Notes: generated by a model not told the origin, from the sequence alone. Shown: positions 1-6,983, counted from the first letter of the stretch. The stretch is DNA of 15,632 bases from an uncultured Ruminococcus sp. (GCA_947178195.1 CAMWXM010000038.1:1-15632), one strand, 5' to 3'. Numbers and translations: made by a program.

Positions 1-819
1 ATTACAATTTTTATTATATTTACTGTATGCGCTTTTATAATTTGGATTTTTTTACATCGGAATATAAACGCTTCCACAGGTAAAATTATAGATAAAAATA
101 ATATAATTAATAATATCATTCTAACTGAAGCAAAATTAAGCAGTACTGAATCAGTCGATATAGCTAATGAGACTATTATACTTGAAGAATTTGAAAATCC
201 GGAAGGATATGTCATAGAAAATTTTGATATATTATATCAGTTTCCTGAATTACCAACAGGATGTGAAATAACCGCACTTACAATGATGCTGAATTATTAT
301 GACTGCGAAATCTGCAAAACAGAAATGGCAGAATATTATTTGCCAAAAACAGATTATGATATTTATTATGATGATAACAATGTTTTGATTGGGCCGGATA
401 TTGATAGCTATTTTATTGGAGATCCCGAAAGTGAAAGCGGTTTTGTTTGCGGCAGCCAGGCAATAGAAACTGCAGCAAACAGCTATTTTGATGATACAGA
501 CAGTAATTATGAAGCAGTTGATTTAACCGGATTGTCCTTGAATGAATTATATAATTTTATTTCAGAAGATACACCTGTATTTGTGCTTGTAACAATAGGC
601 ATGGAAGACAGGTTTGAAACCGAAGGCTGGTATACTGAAGATGGCAAGCGTGTTGAATGGAGCACTAACGATCACGGCGCAGTACTTATCGGATACAGTG
701 ATGAAACAGTTACAATTGCTGATCCTATTGCAGGGATAATTGAATATGAACGTGAACAATTTGAAAATGTATATATAGAACGTGGAAGAAAATGTGTTGT
801 TATACAAAACCAGGATTAG
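1..819 (+). CDS. C39-like cysteine peptidase family protein (5' end outside window)
   Basis: The frame is open from base 1 to a TAG at 817-819, so the start lies upstream; the first internal ATG at 283 is too late because it would cut off the catalytic Cys. The visible protein begins with about 18 hydrophobic residues, consistent with an N-terminal membrane anchor or signal segment, followed by an Asn-rich linker. The conserved block starts near residue 82 with ELPTGCEITAL, where Cys88 is the likely nucleophile. A NDHGAVLIGY block (His225) and an ADP motif (Asp241) complete the Cys-His-Asp pattern of the peptidase C39-like group (Pfam C39_2 type). Such proteins are usually extracytoplasmic peptidases or amide hydrolases of unknown substrate. 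A hairpin terminator follows. The family call rests on motif recognition; substrate and partners cannot be read here. Confidence 0.7.
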   Translation: MTIFIIFTVCAFIIWIFLHRNINASTGKIIDKNNIINNIILTEAKLSSTESVDIANETIILEEFENPEGYVIENFDILYQFPELPTGCEITALTMMLNYYDCEICKTEMAEYYLPKTDYDIYYDDNNVLIGPDIDSYFIGDPESESGFVCGSQAIETAANSYFDDTDSNYEAVDLTGLSLNELYNFISEDTPVFVLVTIGMEDRFETEGWYTEDGKRVEWSTNDHGAVLIGYSDETVTIADPIAGIIEYEREQFENVYIERGRKCVVIQNQD

Positions 820-879
820 AAATGAGAGTCCGGAATGGATTATAGGCAACAATAAACAATGTCATCATATCACAAAAAT

Positions 880-940
880 CCAGAAGCAAAGACTGCAATA
901 AATGCATGGCAGTCTTGACTTCTGGAACTTTTTGATTTTT
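880..940 (+). terminator. Rho-independent terminator after the C39-like gene
   Basis: A 17-bp stem with two adjacent mismatches (880-896 with 909-925) and a 12-base loop is followed by an interrupted T tract (926-940). It lies about 60 bases after the peptidase stop. The stretch from 941 to 1145 holds no gene that I can see; it contains a candidate promoter and a long-looped inverted repeat (AAGGCAATA at 1011-1019 with TATTGCCTT at 1070-1078). Confidence 0.65.
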
Positions 941-1071
941 ACCATCAAGCTATCGTCAGTCAATTATAGTTGAAATTCACTTATGCCAAATAAGTTTACT
1001 GCACATATATAAGGCAATACTGCATAAAGACTGCCTGAAGGTTTTATACGGTTATTGTTGTAAGTATGCTA

Positions 1072-1100
1072 TTGCCTTTTTTATATTTTTATGATAAAAT
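1072..1100 (+). promoter_or_regulatory. Candidate sigma-A promoter for the LCP operon
   Basis: TTGCCT (1072-1077), a 17-base spacer and TAAAAT (1095-1100), about 45 bases before the small ORF at 1146. The -35 box overlaps the right arm of a 9-bp inverted repeat that is followed by a T run, so this segment could also act as a leader terminator. Confidence 0.4.
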
Positions 1101-1145
1101 ATATTTGTGGGAAAATTATTATTGCAGATAAGGACGTGTAGATAT

Positions 1146-1241
1146 ATGAAAGACAATAAAAGCTTAGTTCTGAGAATAATGGTAATTATAATCGCAGCAG
1201 TAATTCTTCTGGGATTTATCATACTGCCGTTTATCAGCTGA
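1146..1241 (+). CDS. 31-residue single-pass membrane peptide upstream of the LCP gene
   Basis: ATG at 1146 to TGA at 1239-1241. The product begins MKDNKSLVLR and then has about 20 hydrophobic residues (Ile/Val/Ala/Leu/Phe) ending in a Pro-containing tail, so it would be a short membrane peptide with a cytoplasmic basic N-terminus. An AAGG-type ribosome site lies about 10 bases upstream. It ends 21 bases before the LCP start and shares the same promoter region, so co-transcription is likely. I do not recognise a family. It could be a leader peptide or a small envelope-stress peptide; that it is translated is inferred only from start, spacing and composition. Confidence 0.42.
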   Translation: MKDNKSLVLRIMVIIIAAVILLGFIILPFIS

Positions 1242-1262
1242 CAGAAATAGGGAGGTAACAAA

Positions 1263-2726
1263 ATGTCTGATAATAAAAATGAACGGGATTCGTATGCAAA
1301 GGATACCCTTGCTTTTTCTGTGCCCAAGGAATCAATAAAGAATAATGAGACCTATGCCCGACAGCGTAATCCTCAGAATAAAAATTCTTATCAGGAGCAG
1401 CAATATTTAGATTCATATCCTCAGGATAAATATTCAAGGGAACAATATTCCCAGGGACAAAGACCACAAGGGCAAAGACCGCAAAATTCCAACGGTCAGC
1501 AGAGACCTCAGGGACAAAGACCGCAAAATCCCAACGGTCAGCAGAGACCTCAGGGACAAAGACCACAAAATCCCAACGGTCAGCCAAGACCACAGGGACA
1601 GAGACCACAAAACCCCAACGGTCAGCCAAGACCTCAGAAACAAAGACCGCAAAATTCCAATGGTCAGCCAAGACCACAGGGGCAAAGAACGCAAAATCAG
1701 AATGGTCAGCAACGACCTCCGAGACAGAAAAACACGGCAGGGAAGGGGAGTGCTCCCAAAAGAGCAAAAAAAGTCAAAAGAAAATCGGGCGGCTGTCTGA
1801 AAAAAATTCTGATAAGTCTGCTGAGTCTTTTGCTTTTTGTTTTTATAGTTTATTCGGTTGTTGCAATGTTAGCCATAAGTAAGGTGGATATTAATGAAAG
1901 CAGAGAACGTATTTCTCCAAGCCATTCGGTTTATGACAGCTCTCATGTAACAAATATTCTGCTTATAGGAAATGATTCTCGTGGAGATGATCCGGGGCGT
2001 TCCGACTCGATGATACTGCTTTCGATAAACAGCAGTACCAAAAAAATAAATCTTATTTCAATGATGCGTGATACATATGTTGAGATTCCAGGATATGGTA
2101 GCGATAAACTGAATGCCGCTTATTCCTACGGCGGTCCGGAGCTTCTTATGGATACCATAGAAGAAAATTTTTATATTGATATAGATGATTATATTTCGGT
2201 GAATTTTACCTCTTTTGCAGGTATTGTTGATTCTGTCGGCGGAGTTGAGATCGAGATAAGCGATGAAGAAGCAGACGCTATAAATGTGCTTCTGGACAGT
2301 AAAGAAGGGATTTCGCTTTTCGGTACTCCCGACGAATCAGACTATCTTGATGGCGCAGGGAAATATCAATTGAATGGAAAACAGGCGCTTTGCTATGCAC
2401 GTCTCAGAAAGGTAGGCAATGCTGATTTTGAACGTACTGAACGTCAGAGGAAGGTATTGACGGGAATGTTTAAAAATATGGGAGTTTCATCTGTATTTTC
2501 AATTATCGGAGATGCTTTTCCAGATGTTTCTACTAATATGAGCAGATTTCAGATGTATTGGCTTTCATTAAGACTGCCCTTTGTTCTGGGATTTTATGAT
2601 GTGGAACAGAAAAGAATTCCTGCTGACGATACATTCTGGGATTCGGAGGTTGATGGACAGCAAGTGCTGGAAATTGATTTTGATGCAAATCTTGATATTA
2701 TTGAAAATGAAATTTATGGCGATTAA
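1263..2726 (+). CDS. LytR-CpsA-Psr (LCP) family cell-wall polymer transferase with Gln/Pro-rich repeat N-terminus
   Basis: 487 residues; ATG 1263 has a GGGAGG site eight bases upstream. Residues 1-65 are polar. Residues 66-149 are six tandem 14-residue repeats of the type QRPQGQRPQNPNGQ. A Lys/Arg-rich stretch (about 161-181) precedes one membrane helix (about 182-205). The rest is an extracytoplasmic LCP domain, from NILLIGNDSRGDD (231-243) with the acidic/Arg motif and GRSDSMILL. It continues through the SMMRDTYVEIPG block and the Cys-Tyr-Ala-Arg-Leu-Arg and FERTERQRKVL motifs that bind polyprenyl pyrophosphate and catalyse transfer. LCP enzymes move anionic glycopolymers from a lipid carrier to peptidoglycan. 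By topology the long repeat N-terminus would be cytoplasmic, which is longer than usual for the family. A strong terminator follows. The family call is secure; the polymer is unknown. Confidence 0.93.
   Translation: MSDNKNERDSYAKDTLAFSVPKESIKNNETYARQRNPQNKNSYQEQQYLDSYPQDKYSREQYSQGQRPQGQRPQNSNGQQRPQGQRPQNPNGQQRPQGQRPQNPNGQPRPQGQRPQNPNGQPRPQKQRPQNSNGQPRPQGQRTQNQNGQQRPPRQKNTAGKGSAPKRAKKVKRKSGGCLKKILISLLSLLLFVFIVYSVVAMLAISKVDINESRERISPSHSVYDSSHVTNILLIGNDSRGDDPGRSDSMILLSINSSTKKINLISMMRDTYVEIPGYGSDKLNAAYSYGGPELLMDTIEENFYIDIDDYISVNFTSFAGIVDSVGGVEIEISDEEADAINVLLDSKEGISLFGTPDESDYLDGAGKYQLNGKQALCYARLRKVGNADFERTERQRKVLTGMFKNMGVSSVFSIIGDAFPDVSTNMSRFQMYWLSLRLPFVLGFYDVEQKRIPADDTFWDSEVDGQQVLEIDFDANLDIIENEIYGD
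1458..1709 (+). repeat. Six in-frame 42-bp tandem repeats inside the LCP gene
   Basis: Six consecutive 42-bp units encode 14-residue repeats QRPQG-QRPQN-x-NGQ, with variation at a few sites (Ser/Pro/Gln at the x position, Pro for Gln at unit starts). The period is a multiple of three, so copy number can change without breaking the frame. The antisense open frames over this block are by-products of the repeat composition. Confidence 0.9.
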
Positions 2727-2731
2727 CAGGT

Positions 2732-2768
2732 TTCAGCGTCCTTTTTTCGGGGATGCTGAATTTTTTTT
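2732..2768 (+). terminator. Rho-independent terminator of the LCP gene
   Basis: TTCAGCGTCC (2732-2741) pairs with GGATGCTGAA (2751-2760), with one G-T pair and a 9-base loop, followed directly by eight Ts. It starts five bases after the LCP stop codon. Confidence 0.85.
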
Positions 2769-2799
2769 GGAAATTTTTAAAAAAAATTTAAAAAAACTA

Positions 2800-2828
2800 T
2801 TGACAAACGGTTTTGTTTGTGATATAAT
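2800..2828 (+). promoter_or_regulatory. Consensus promoter of tRNA-Lys
   Basis: TTGACA (2800-2805), a 17-base spacer and TATAAT (2823-2828), both boxes matching consensus exactly. The -10 box ends 13 bases before the tRNA 5' end, as expected for a strongly expressed stable RNA. Confidence 0.9.
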
Positions 2829-2841
2829 TAATCATGTTGTT

Positions 2842-2917
2842 GAGATAGTAGCTCAGTTGGCAGAGCATACGCCTTTTAAGCGTAGGGTCGAGGGTTCGAA
2901 TCCCTCCTATCTCACCA
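2842..2917 (+). tRNA. tRNA-Lys (anticodon TTT)
   Basis: The cloverleaf closes fully: acceptor GAGATAG/CTATCTC, D stem GCTC/GAGC, anticodon stem TACGC/GCGTA around loop CTTTTAA, T arm GAGGG-TTCGAAT-CCCTC, discriminator A at 2914 and an encoded CCA at 2915-2917. The anticodon is TTT, for Lys. It is a single-gene unit with its own promoter and terminator. Confidence 0.97.
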
Positions 2918-2931
2918 ATATTTTTATAAGC

Positions 2932-2970
2932 AGCTTAATTACGTACAAATTATGTAATTAAGCTTTTTTT
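2932..2970 (+). terminator. Terminator after tRNA-Lys
   Basis: A perfect 11-bp stem, AGCTTAATTAC (2932-2942) with GTAATTAAGCT (2954-2964), an 11-base loop and a run of seven Ts. It lies 15 bases after the CCA end. Confidence 0.85.
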
Positions 2971-3032
2971 ATACTTTTTAATGTCGAAAATATGGTCAAG
3001 AAAAAGTGCTGATGAGATTTACAATTCAAATC

Positions 3033-3061
3033 TTGAAAATACATGCTGTTTGTAATATACT
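3033..3061 (+). promoter_or_regulatory. Candidate promoter for the gene at 3121
   Basis: TTGAAA (3033-3038), 17 bases, TATACT (3056-3061), about 60 bases before the ATG at 3121. A second TATAAT-like box at 3078-3083 has no convincing -35 partner. Confidence 0.5.
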
Positions 3062-3120
3062 TTTAATATGAACAGTTTATAATAGTTCCCTGATAAATAT
3101 GAACTTAAGGATGATAAAAA

Positions 3121-3837
3121 ATGCAGGAATTATTTCAAAATCCTTTTACAATACAAATAGATACGTCAGAATGTAAATCTATGGTGGCAGGGTATGACAT
3201 AAAATTAGATGATACTTGGTATTATAGCAATCAAACTTTTGAAAGCGGCAAAATCTATGGATTAGTAAGTGAATACGGACAGGGTGGAATGTATCTCTCA
3301 TATTTACTTGGTGGAAGAGTGAATTTTGAAAATGTGAAAATTTCATGTAATGGTATTTGGTTATGTCAAGATGACTTGAACGATGTAAGTTGGAATCTTG
3401 AACCATACTGCGAAACTTATTGCAGAAAATATGTTAGAAAGTCAATTGAAAAAGTATTGCTACATTGCCAAAGTAAAGAAACATTTGAATCAATTGCTGA
3501 TAAATTTTTATTAACACCTGAAAGATATGATCGTAGATTTAAGGAGCTTAGTGGTGAGCGTTGGAGAGCATCTTCAGCATTTGGATATGCACAAAACAAA
3601 AAGGTGTTTTTCGCACCATATAGATCAAGTGATTTCTATTATCAAATGTGTGAATCAGGTTTACTCAAAGCATTAAGAGCATTGACAGATGACGGTGCAG
3701 TAGTATTATTTCCAACTGGAAGTGATGAATTTATAAAACATATTGCTGATGAAATAATTTATCTTAACCGCAGTTATGATATAAACGCTTTGAAAAAGTT
3801 TTATGTTGAACAATTCAATAAAGATTTTATACATTGA
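3121..3837 (+). CDS. ABC-ATPase-like protein with degenerate nucleotide-binding motifs (predicted pseudo-ATPase)
   Basis: 238 residues with an AAGGA site before ATG 3121. The protein follows the layout of a stand-alone ABC nucleotide-binding domain, but the catalytic positions are lost. The Walker A region reads GLVSEYGQGGMY (47-58), with Gly and Met where Lys-Thr/Ser should be. A signature-like LSGERWR (143-149) is kept. The Walker B region NKKVFFAPY (159-167) lacks the Asp-Glu pair. The H-loop region VVLFPTGSDEF (194-204) has Gly in place of His. A possible Q-loop is CQDDL (82-86). No membrane segment is evident. Seen: these motif remnants in the correct order. Inferred: the fold is retained without ATP hydrolysis, perhaps as a regulatory or immunity partner. 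The downstream genes look immunity-related. It might instead be an unrelated P-loop remnant. Confidence 0.6.
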   Translation: MQELFQNPFTIQIDTSECKSMVAGYDIKLDDTWYYSNQTFESGKIYGLVSEYGQGGMYLSYLLGGRVNFENVKISCNGIWLCQDDLNDVSWNLEPYCETYCRKYVRKSIEKVLLHCQSKETFESIADKFLLTPERYDRRFKELSGERWRASSAFGYAQNKKVFFAPYRSSDFYYQMCESGLLKALRALTDDGAVVLFPTGSDEFIKHIADEIIYLNRSYDINALKKFYVEQFNKDFIH

Positions 3838-3928
3838 GATTTTGACAATTTTAGGCAAAGACATATGATTTTAGTATAAACCATTGAATGCATTAACTTG
3901 ACAAATTAGAGTTTGGAGGTAGTAATTA

Positions 3929-4375
3929 ATGAATAATCTTTCTATATTCTCATTAATATTTTTACTGTTATTTTCATTAACATCATCTGCACATATTATA
4001 AAAAATGTGGATATACATAATGAAATTACGGCTGAACATTCAGAGGTAATATTTGAATCGGGTGAATATGATCATAAAATATGGGAAACAGGCTGTGATT
4101 ATATTAATTATGATGATTTTGATTGTGTTCCTGATATAGATACCGCTATGGAAATAGCCTCTATAGTTATGTGCAAAAATTGTAATGAGAAAGACTTTTT
4201 TGAAAATTATAAATTAAAGTATGTTTTTTATGATGAAATTGACAATGTTTGGATTATTGATTTTTTTCCAAATTGTGATGATTTGAAGGATGGTCAGTTT
4301 ATAGTAGGTGGGGATTTATATATAGCTATTTCAAGAAAAGATGCAAGAGTTTTAGCAATCTGGGGTGGTGAATAA
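3929..4375 (+). CDS. Secreted NTF2-fold immunity-like protein (YbbC/YhhH type)
   Basis: 148 residues; GGAGG lies nine bases before ATG 3929. Residues 1-21 form a signal peptide with a hydrophobic core and an SSA end, and no lipobox Cys is visible. The mature part matches the pattern of the small NTF2-fold immunity family (Imm-NTF2-2, YbbC/YhhH): a helix PDIDTAMEIASIV, then a strand with VWIIDF, then GGDLYIAISRKDARVLAIWGGE close to the C-terminus, where family members carry a GG-x-x-Y-I-x-I-x-x-x-DG-x-V-L pattern. Such proteins neutralise toxins of contact-dependent or polymorphic systems. No cognate toxin is visible. It lies about 90 bases after the ABC-like gene and 60 before the HEAT-like gene. 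The family call is by pattern only. Confidence 0.62.
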   Translation: MNNLSIFSLIFLLLFSLTSSAHIIKNVDIHNEITAEHSEVIFESGEYDHKIWETGCDYINYDDFDCVPDIDTAMEIASIVMCKNCNEKDFFENYKLKYVFYDEIDNVWIIDFFPNCDDLKDGQFIVGGDLYIAISRKDARVLAIWGGE

Positions 4376-4434
4376 AAACAAATGAATATAGTAAGGTGAA
4401 TATGGGAAAGTGCAAAAATTCAAGAGGTTAATAA

Positions 4435-5106
4435 ATGTCGAATATTTCTGAAAGCGAAAAATATGAATACTTAGAAAAATTAGAAGCGCAGTCAATATCA
4501 TTATCCGAGGATATGCTCATGATTTTATATGAGGATCCTGACGAGTGTATACGTTCAGAGTTGGCACAGGCATTATCGCTTTATCATAATGATTTATCAG
4601 AAAAATTTCTTATGTATTTATTGGAAGATAGAGCTGAAATTGTCAGAATCAATGCTTGTGATTCGCTGTATTGGAGCAGTTCTGAAAAGACTCTGGAAAA
4701 ACTTGTTGAAGCTATGCAAAAGGATAAATATCTTGTAAGGGGATATGCTTTATTGAGTGCTGCGGATATAATTATCAATAATTGCTACAGCAATTTTATT
4801 AGTAAAGTCAATCAGATTATGAAGCATGAAAAAAGTAAATTTGTTTTAATGAATTATTACAGCTTGTTATACAGGCTTGGAGATCGTTCGTATTTATACA
4901 AAATCGTTGAAAATTTAAATGCTGCAAAATATAATGAGCGTTGTCATGCTGCTAACCTTTTGTATAGTTGTGTACGCAGAGAGGATTATATGACTGTTAT
5001 TGGCTTTCTTGATGAAAGACTGTGTATTGAAAAGGTCTGTGCAGTCAGGTCTGCGCTTGAAAGAATAGTCAACTATTTGAAATCTGATAATATTATTGGA
5101 AAGTGA
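4435..5106 (+). CDS. HEAT-repeat-like alpha-solenoid protein
   Basis: 223 residues; GAGG stands six bases before ATG 4435. The sequence is almost all predicted helix, arranged as consecutive helical pairs of about 30 residues with the Asp/Glu-x-x-x-x-Arg-x-x-A-x-x-x-L pattern of HEAT repeats (for example DPDECIRSELAQALSL, DRAEIVRINACDSLYW, DKYLVRGYALLSAAD, KYNERCHAANLLYS). There is no signal peptide, so it is probably cytoplasmic. HEAT proteins bind other proteins; small ones of this size occur as immunity proteins beside polymorphic toxins. The NTF2-like neighbour makes that a reasonable guess, but binding partner and function are unknown. A weak hairpin follows. Confidence 0.65.
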   Translation: MSNISESEKYEYLEKLEAQSISLSEDMLMILYEDPDECIRSELAQALSLYHNDLSEKFLMYLLEDRAEIVRINACDSLYWSSSEKTLEKLVEAMQKDKYLVRGYALLSAADIIINNCYSNFISKVNQIMKHEKSKFVLMNYYSLLYRLGDRSYLYKIVENLNAAKYNERCHAANLLYSCVRREDYMTVIGFLDERLCIEKVCAVRSALERIVNYLKSDNIIGK

Positions 5107-5150
5107 TTATATGTATTACATTGGATTTTAATATGCCTTCATAAAAAATA

Positions 5151-5183
5151 AAGACGCTTCTTAAATTTCAAGAAACGCCTTTT
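5151..5183 (+). terminator. Weak hairpin after the HEAT-like gene
   Basis: Arms 5151-5162 and 5170-5181 pair over 12 positions with two A-C mismatches, then a short T run. It lies 45 bases after the stop. The rest of 5107-5292 shows nothing else that I can support. Confidence 0.35.
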
Positions 5184-5292
5184 AATGAATTACTTATTAA
5201 ATCACGCCTGATGGATTGGCGTATATCTTGCTTTCGTATTTTCGCCTTGAATATATCCTTTTGTAAAAAAAACAAAATAATTCAATTTCGTA

Positions 5293-5321
5293 TTGACTTT
5301 GATGAATTTATATGATATAAT
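5293..5321 (+). promoter_or_regulatory. Promoter of tRNA-Leu
   Basis: TTGACT (5293-5298), a 17-base spacer and TATAAT (5316-5321), nine bases before the tRNA 5' end. Confidence 0.85.
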
Positions 5322-5330
5322 GTATTTATT

Positions 5331-5417
5331 GCCGCAGTGGTGGAATAGGCAGACACAAGGGACTTAAAATCCCTCGGTAGCAATATCGTGCCGGTTCAAG
5401 TCCGGCCTGCGGCACCA
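5331..5417 (+). tRNA. tRNA-Leu (anticodon TAA)
   Basis: A type II tRNA: acceptor GCCGCAG/CTGCGGC, anticodon stem AGGGA/TCCCT around loop CTTAAAA (anticodon TAA), a long variable arm (GGTAGCAATATCG region), T arm GCCGG-TTCAAGT-CCGGC, discriminator A at 5414 and encoded CCA at 5415-5417. Its 3' part is duplicated at 12196-12251, marking it as the integration target of the element to its right. This copy is complete and should be functional. Confidence 0.96.
5362..5417 (+). repeat. Left attachment repeat within tRNA-Leu
   Basis: These 56 bases run from the anticodon loop (ACTTAAAATCCC...) to the CCA end and recur at 12196-12251 with a single difference (G5405 versus A12239). Identity stops abruptly right after CCA (AAT here, TTT there), and upstream of the anticodon loop, as expected for att sites of a tyrosine-recombinase element using a tRNA 3' end. 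Confidence 0.85.
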
Positions 5418-5423
5418 AATTTG

Positions 5424-5459
5424 CAATCATTAGCATTTATTTGTTAATGATTGTTTTTT
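5424..5459 (+). terminator. Terminator after tRNA-Leu
   Basis: CAATCATTA (5424-5432) pairs with TAATGATTG (5445-5453), with a 12-base loop and six Ts. It belongs to the element side of the junction, so it would have arrived with the element's att region. Confidence 0.7.
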
Positions 5460-5464
5460 GTTTT

Positions 5465-5680
5465 TCAGAGATTATTCCCCATTGAGTTTGATTTGCTATC
5501 CTCGCCGATCTCGTTGTTTTCCTTATCAGTATCCTCACCGACTAATATCTTCGCAATGGTTTCGCAGAAAAAAGCTTAATCATCGGAGCATAAATCTCTG
5601 ACAATCAACTTTTCAATCTGATGATCGTATTTTGCCAAACGGAACTGAAATTGCACGTCTGCATCTGTCAGGCTGTATTT
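5465..5680 (-). pseudogene. Fragment of an unrecognised element gene with an internal stop
   Basis: On the minus strand one frame from 5680 reads AAA TAC AGC..., giving YSLTDADVQFQFRLAKYDHQ and then EKLIVRDLCSDD. It meets TAA at 5578-5576 and continues in the same frame as AFFCETIAKILVGED... to TGA at 5467-5465. Both halves have protein-like composition and no frame change, so this looks like the C-terminal end of a decayed gene. The family is not recognised and no start is visible; a TAA closes the frame upstream at 5683-5681. The rest of 5681-5882 holds only a hairpin. Confidence 0.38.
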
Positions 5681-5738
5681 TTATTATAGTTGTTTTGGTT
5701 TTTCAAGTCTATTGTGGCAGACAAAACTTTATTTCATG

Positions 5739-5781
5739 AAAAATCGCCCTTGCTTTGTACAAATTGATACAAAACAAGGGC
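5739..5781 (-). terminator. Hairpin terminator on the minus strand, downstream of topB
   Basis: GCCCTTGCTTTGTA (5746-5759) pairs with TACAAAACAAGGGC (5768-5781), 14 positions with one mismatch and an 8-base loop. On the minus strand it is followed by GATTTTT. It lies about 100 bases after the truncated topB stop. Confidence 0.5.
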
Positions 5782-5882
5782 AAATACTTTGTTATTATGC
5801 TGGATTTTTGCAATTTCTAAAGAAAAATCAGCTGAGAAAAGTTTTGGTTAGCAAAACTTTGAGGGTAAAGTTTAAGAAATTA

Positions 5883-6983
5883 TCAGTATTCTTTTGACAA
5901 AAACCTCTTGTTGCATATATCAATAGCGTGATGTCCGGTAACTTTGCTGTTATTGATACAGCGTGAAATATTCGGATTTGAAACGCTGCCAAATTTGAAA
6001 ACATCTCTGATAATATGCACAATATAAAGAGCAGACTGTTCCATATCGTCATTGAGATACTGAGAATCCGTTCGGGGATATGTAACGAGTTTTCTTTCGT
6101 AAAGTGACTGAACACAGTCCAGAGTTTGCTGTGCAGTATAGCCGTAAGCCTTGTTAGCTTCTCTCTGCAAAGTTGTCAAATCATAAAGCTTCGGCGGATT
6201 TATCGTTTTAATCTCTTTCTTTACAGACGTTACGGTTACAGAACTGCCATTGCAAGCTGAAACAAGAGAATCAGCCGTATTTTCATCATCAATTCTTGCA
6301 GAGGACAGTCTGAAATCCCCGCAGTCAAGGTCACAGGTGAAATATTTCTGCCTGATAAAGTTTTTTACTTCATGGTCACGCTGAACTATCATTGCAAGGG
6401 TAGGAGTCTGCACTCTGCCGAGATTAAGCTTGTCTTTGTATCGGCATGAAAACAGCCTTGATCCGTTCATGCCCACAAGCCAGTCTGCTTTGGCTCTTGA
6501 AAATCCTGCGGCAAACAGATTGTCATATACAGACATCGGCTTCATGCTGCTCAGTGCTTTGCGGATAGCTGATTCTTCAAGGGAAGATACCCACAGTCTT
6601 TTCACAGGTTTTCTGCACTTCGCCATGTTATACATATAGCGGAATATGCACTCTCCCTCTCTATCGGCATCAGTAGCACAGATGATTTCTGTCACATCAT
6701 TTCTGCTCATAAGGTTTCTCAAAATATCATACTGCTCTTTGGTGCTTTCAGTGACTTTGAAAAGCCACTTATCAGGAATCATAGGCAGCTGAGAGAAACT
6801 CCATTTATCCTGCCAGCTGTTGCCGTAATCGTTGGGATATTTCAGACCGACAAGATGACCGACACACCAAGATACAATGTAACCATTGCCCTCGATGTAT
6901 CCTTTTTTTGTTGTTTTTGCCCCGATCACCGAGCTTATTGCTCGTCCGACTGAGGGCTTTTCTGCTATAATTAAAGTTGACAT
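5883..6983 (-). CDS. topB: DNA topoisomerase III, C-terminally truncated
   Basis: 366 residues, about half the family's usual 650-750. The N-terminus MSTLIIAEKPSVGRAI and the TOPRIM motif DADREGE (105-111) are intact. So are GRVQTPTLAMI (189-199) and the catalytic block LVTYPRTDSQYL with Tyr302 as the active-site nucleophile. The frame follows the family until KVTGHHAI (residues 347-354), where IPT is expected. It then becomes unrelated (DICNKRF...) and stops, so a deletion or frameshift removed the rest, including part of the gate and the C-terminal DNA-binding region. In conjugative elements this type I enzyme relaxes DNA during transfer. The start is fixed by the conserved N-terminus, although no clear ribosome site precedes it; its upstream side is probably a rearrangement border. 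Probably inactive. Confidence 0.85.
   Translation of the reverse strand: MSTLIIAEKPSVGRAISSVIGAKTTKKGYIEGNGYIVSWCVGHLVGLKYPNDYGNSWQDKWSFSQLPMIPDKWLFKVTESTKEQYDILRNLMSRNDVTEIICATDADREGECIFRYMYNMAKCRKPVKRLWVSSLEESAIRKALSSMKPMSVYDNLFAAGFSRAKADWLVGMNGSRLFSCRYKDKLNLGRVQTPTLAMIVQRDHEVKNFIRQKYFTCDLDCGDFRLSSARIDDENTADSLVSACNGSSVTVTSVKKEIKTINPPKLYDLTTLQREANKAYGYTAQQTLDCVQSLYERKLVTYPRTDSQYLNDDMEQSALYIVHIIRDVFKFGSVSNPNISRCINNSKVTGHHAIDICNKRFLSKEY

Noticed and set aside
1458..1709. Regular repeats considered as a CRISPR array or noncoding minisatellite
   Set aside because: The units are contiguous without unique spacers, have a period divisible by three and encode one continuous protein frame.
1234..1767. 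Antisense open frames of 177 and 92 codons across the repeat block
   Set aside because: They mirror the 42-bp repeats of the LCP gene, give repetitive low-complexity products and have no ribosome site; the plus-strand LCP gene is certain.
2581..2961. 126-codon plus-strand frame overlapping the LCP end and tRNA-Lys
   Set aside because: It runs through a terminator, a promoter and the tRNA, and has no protein-like pattern.
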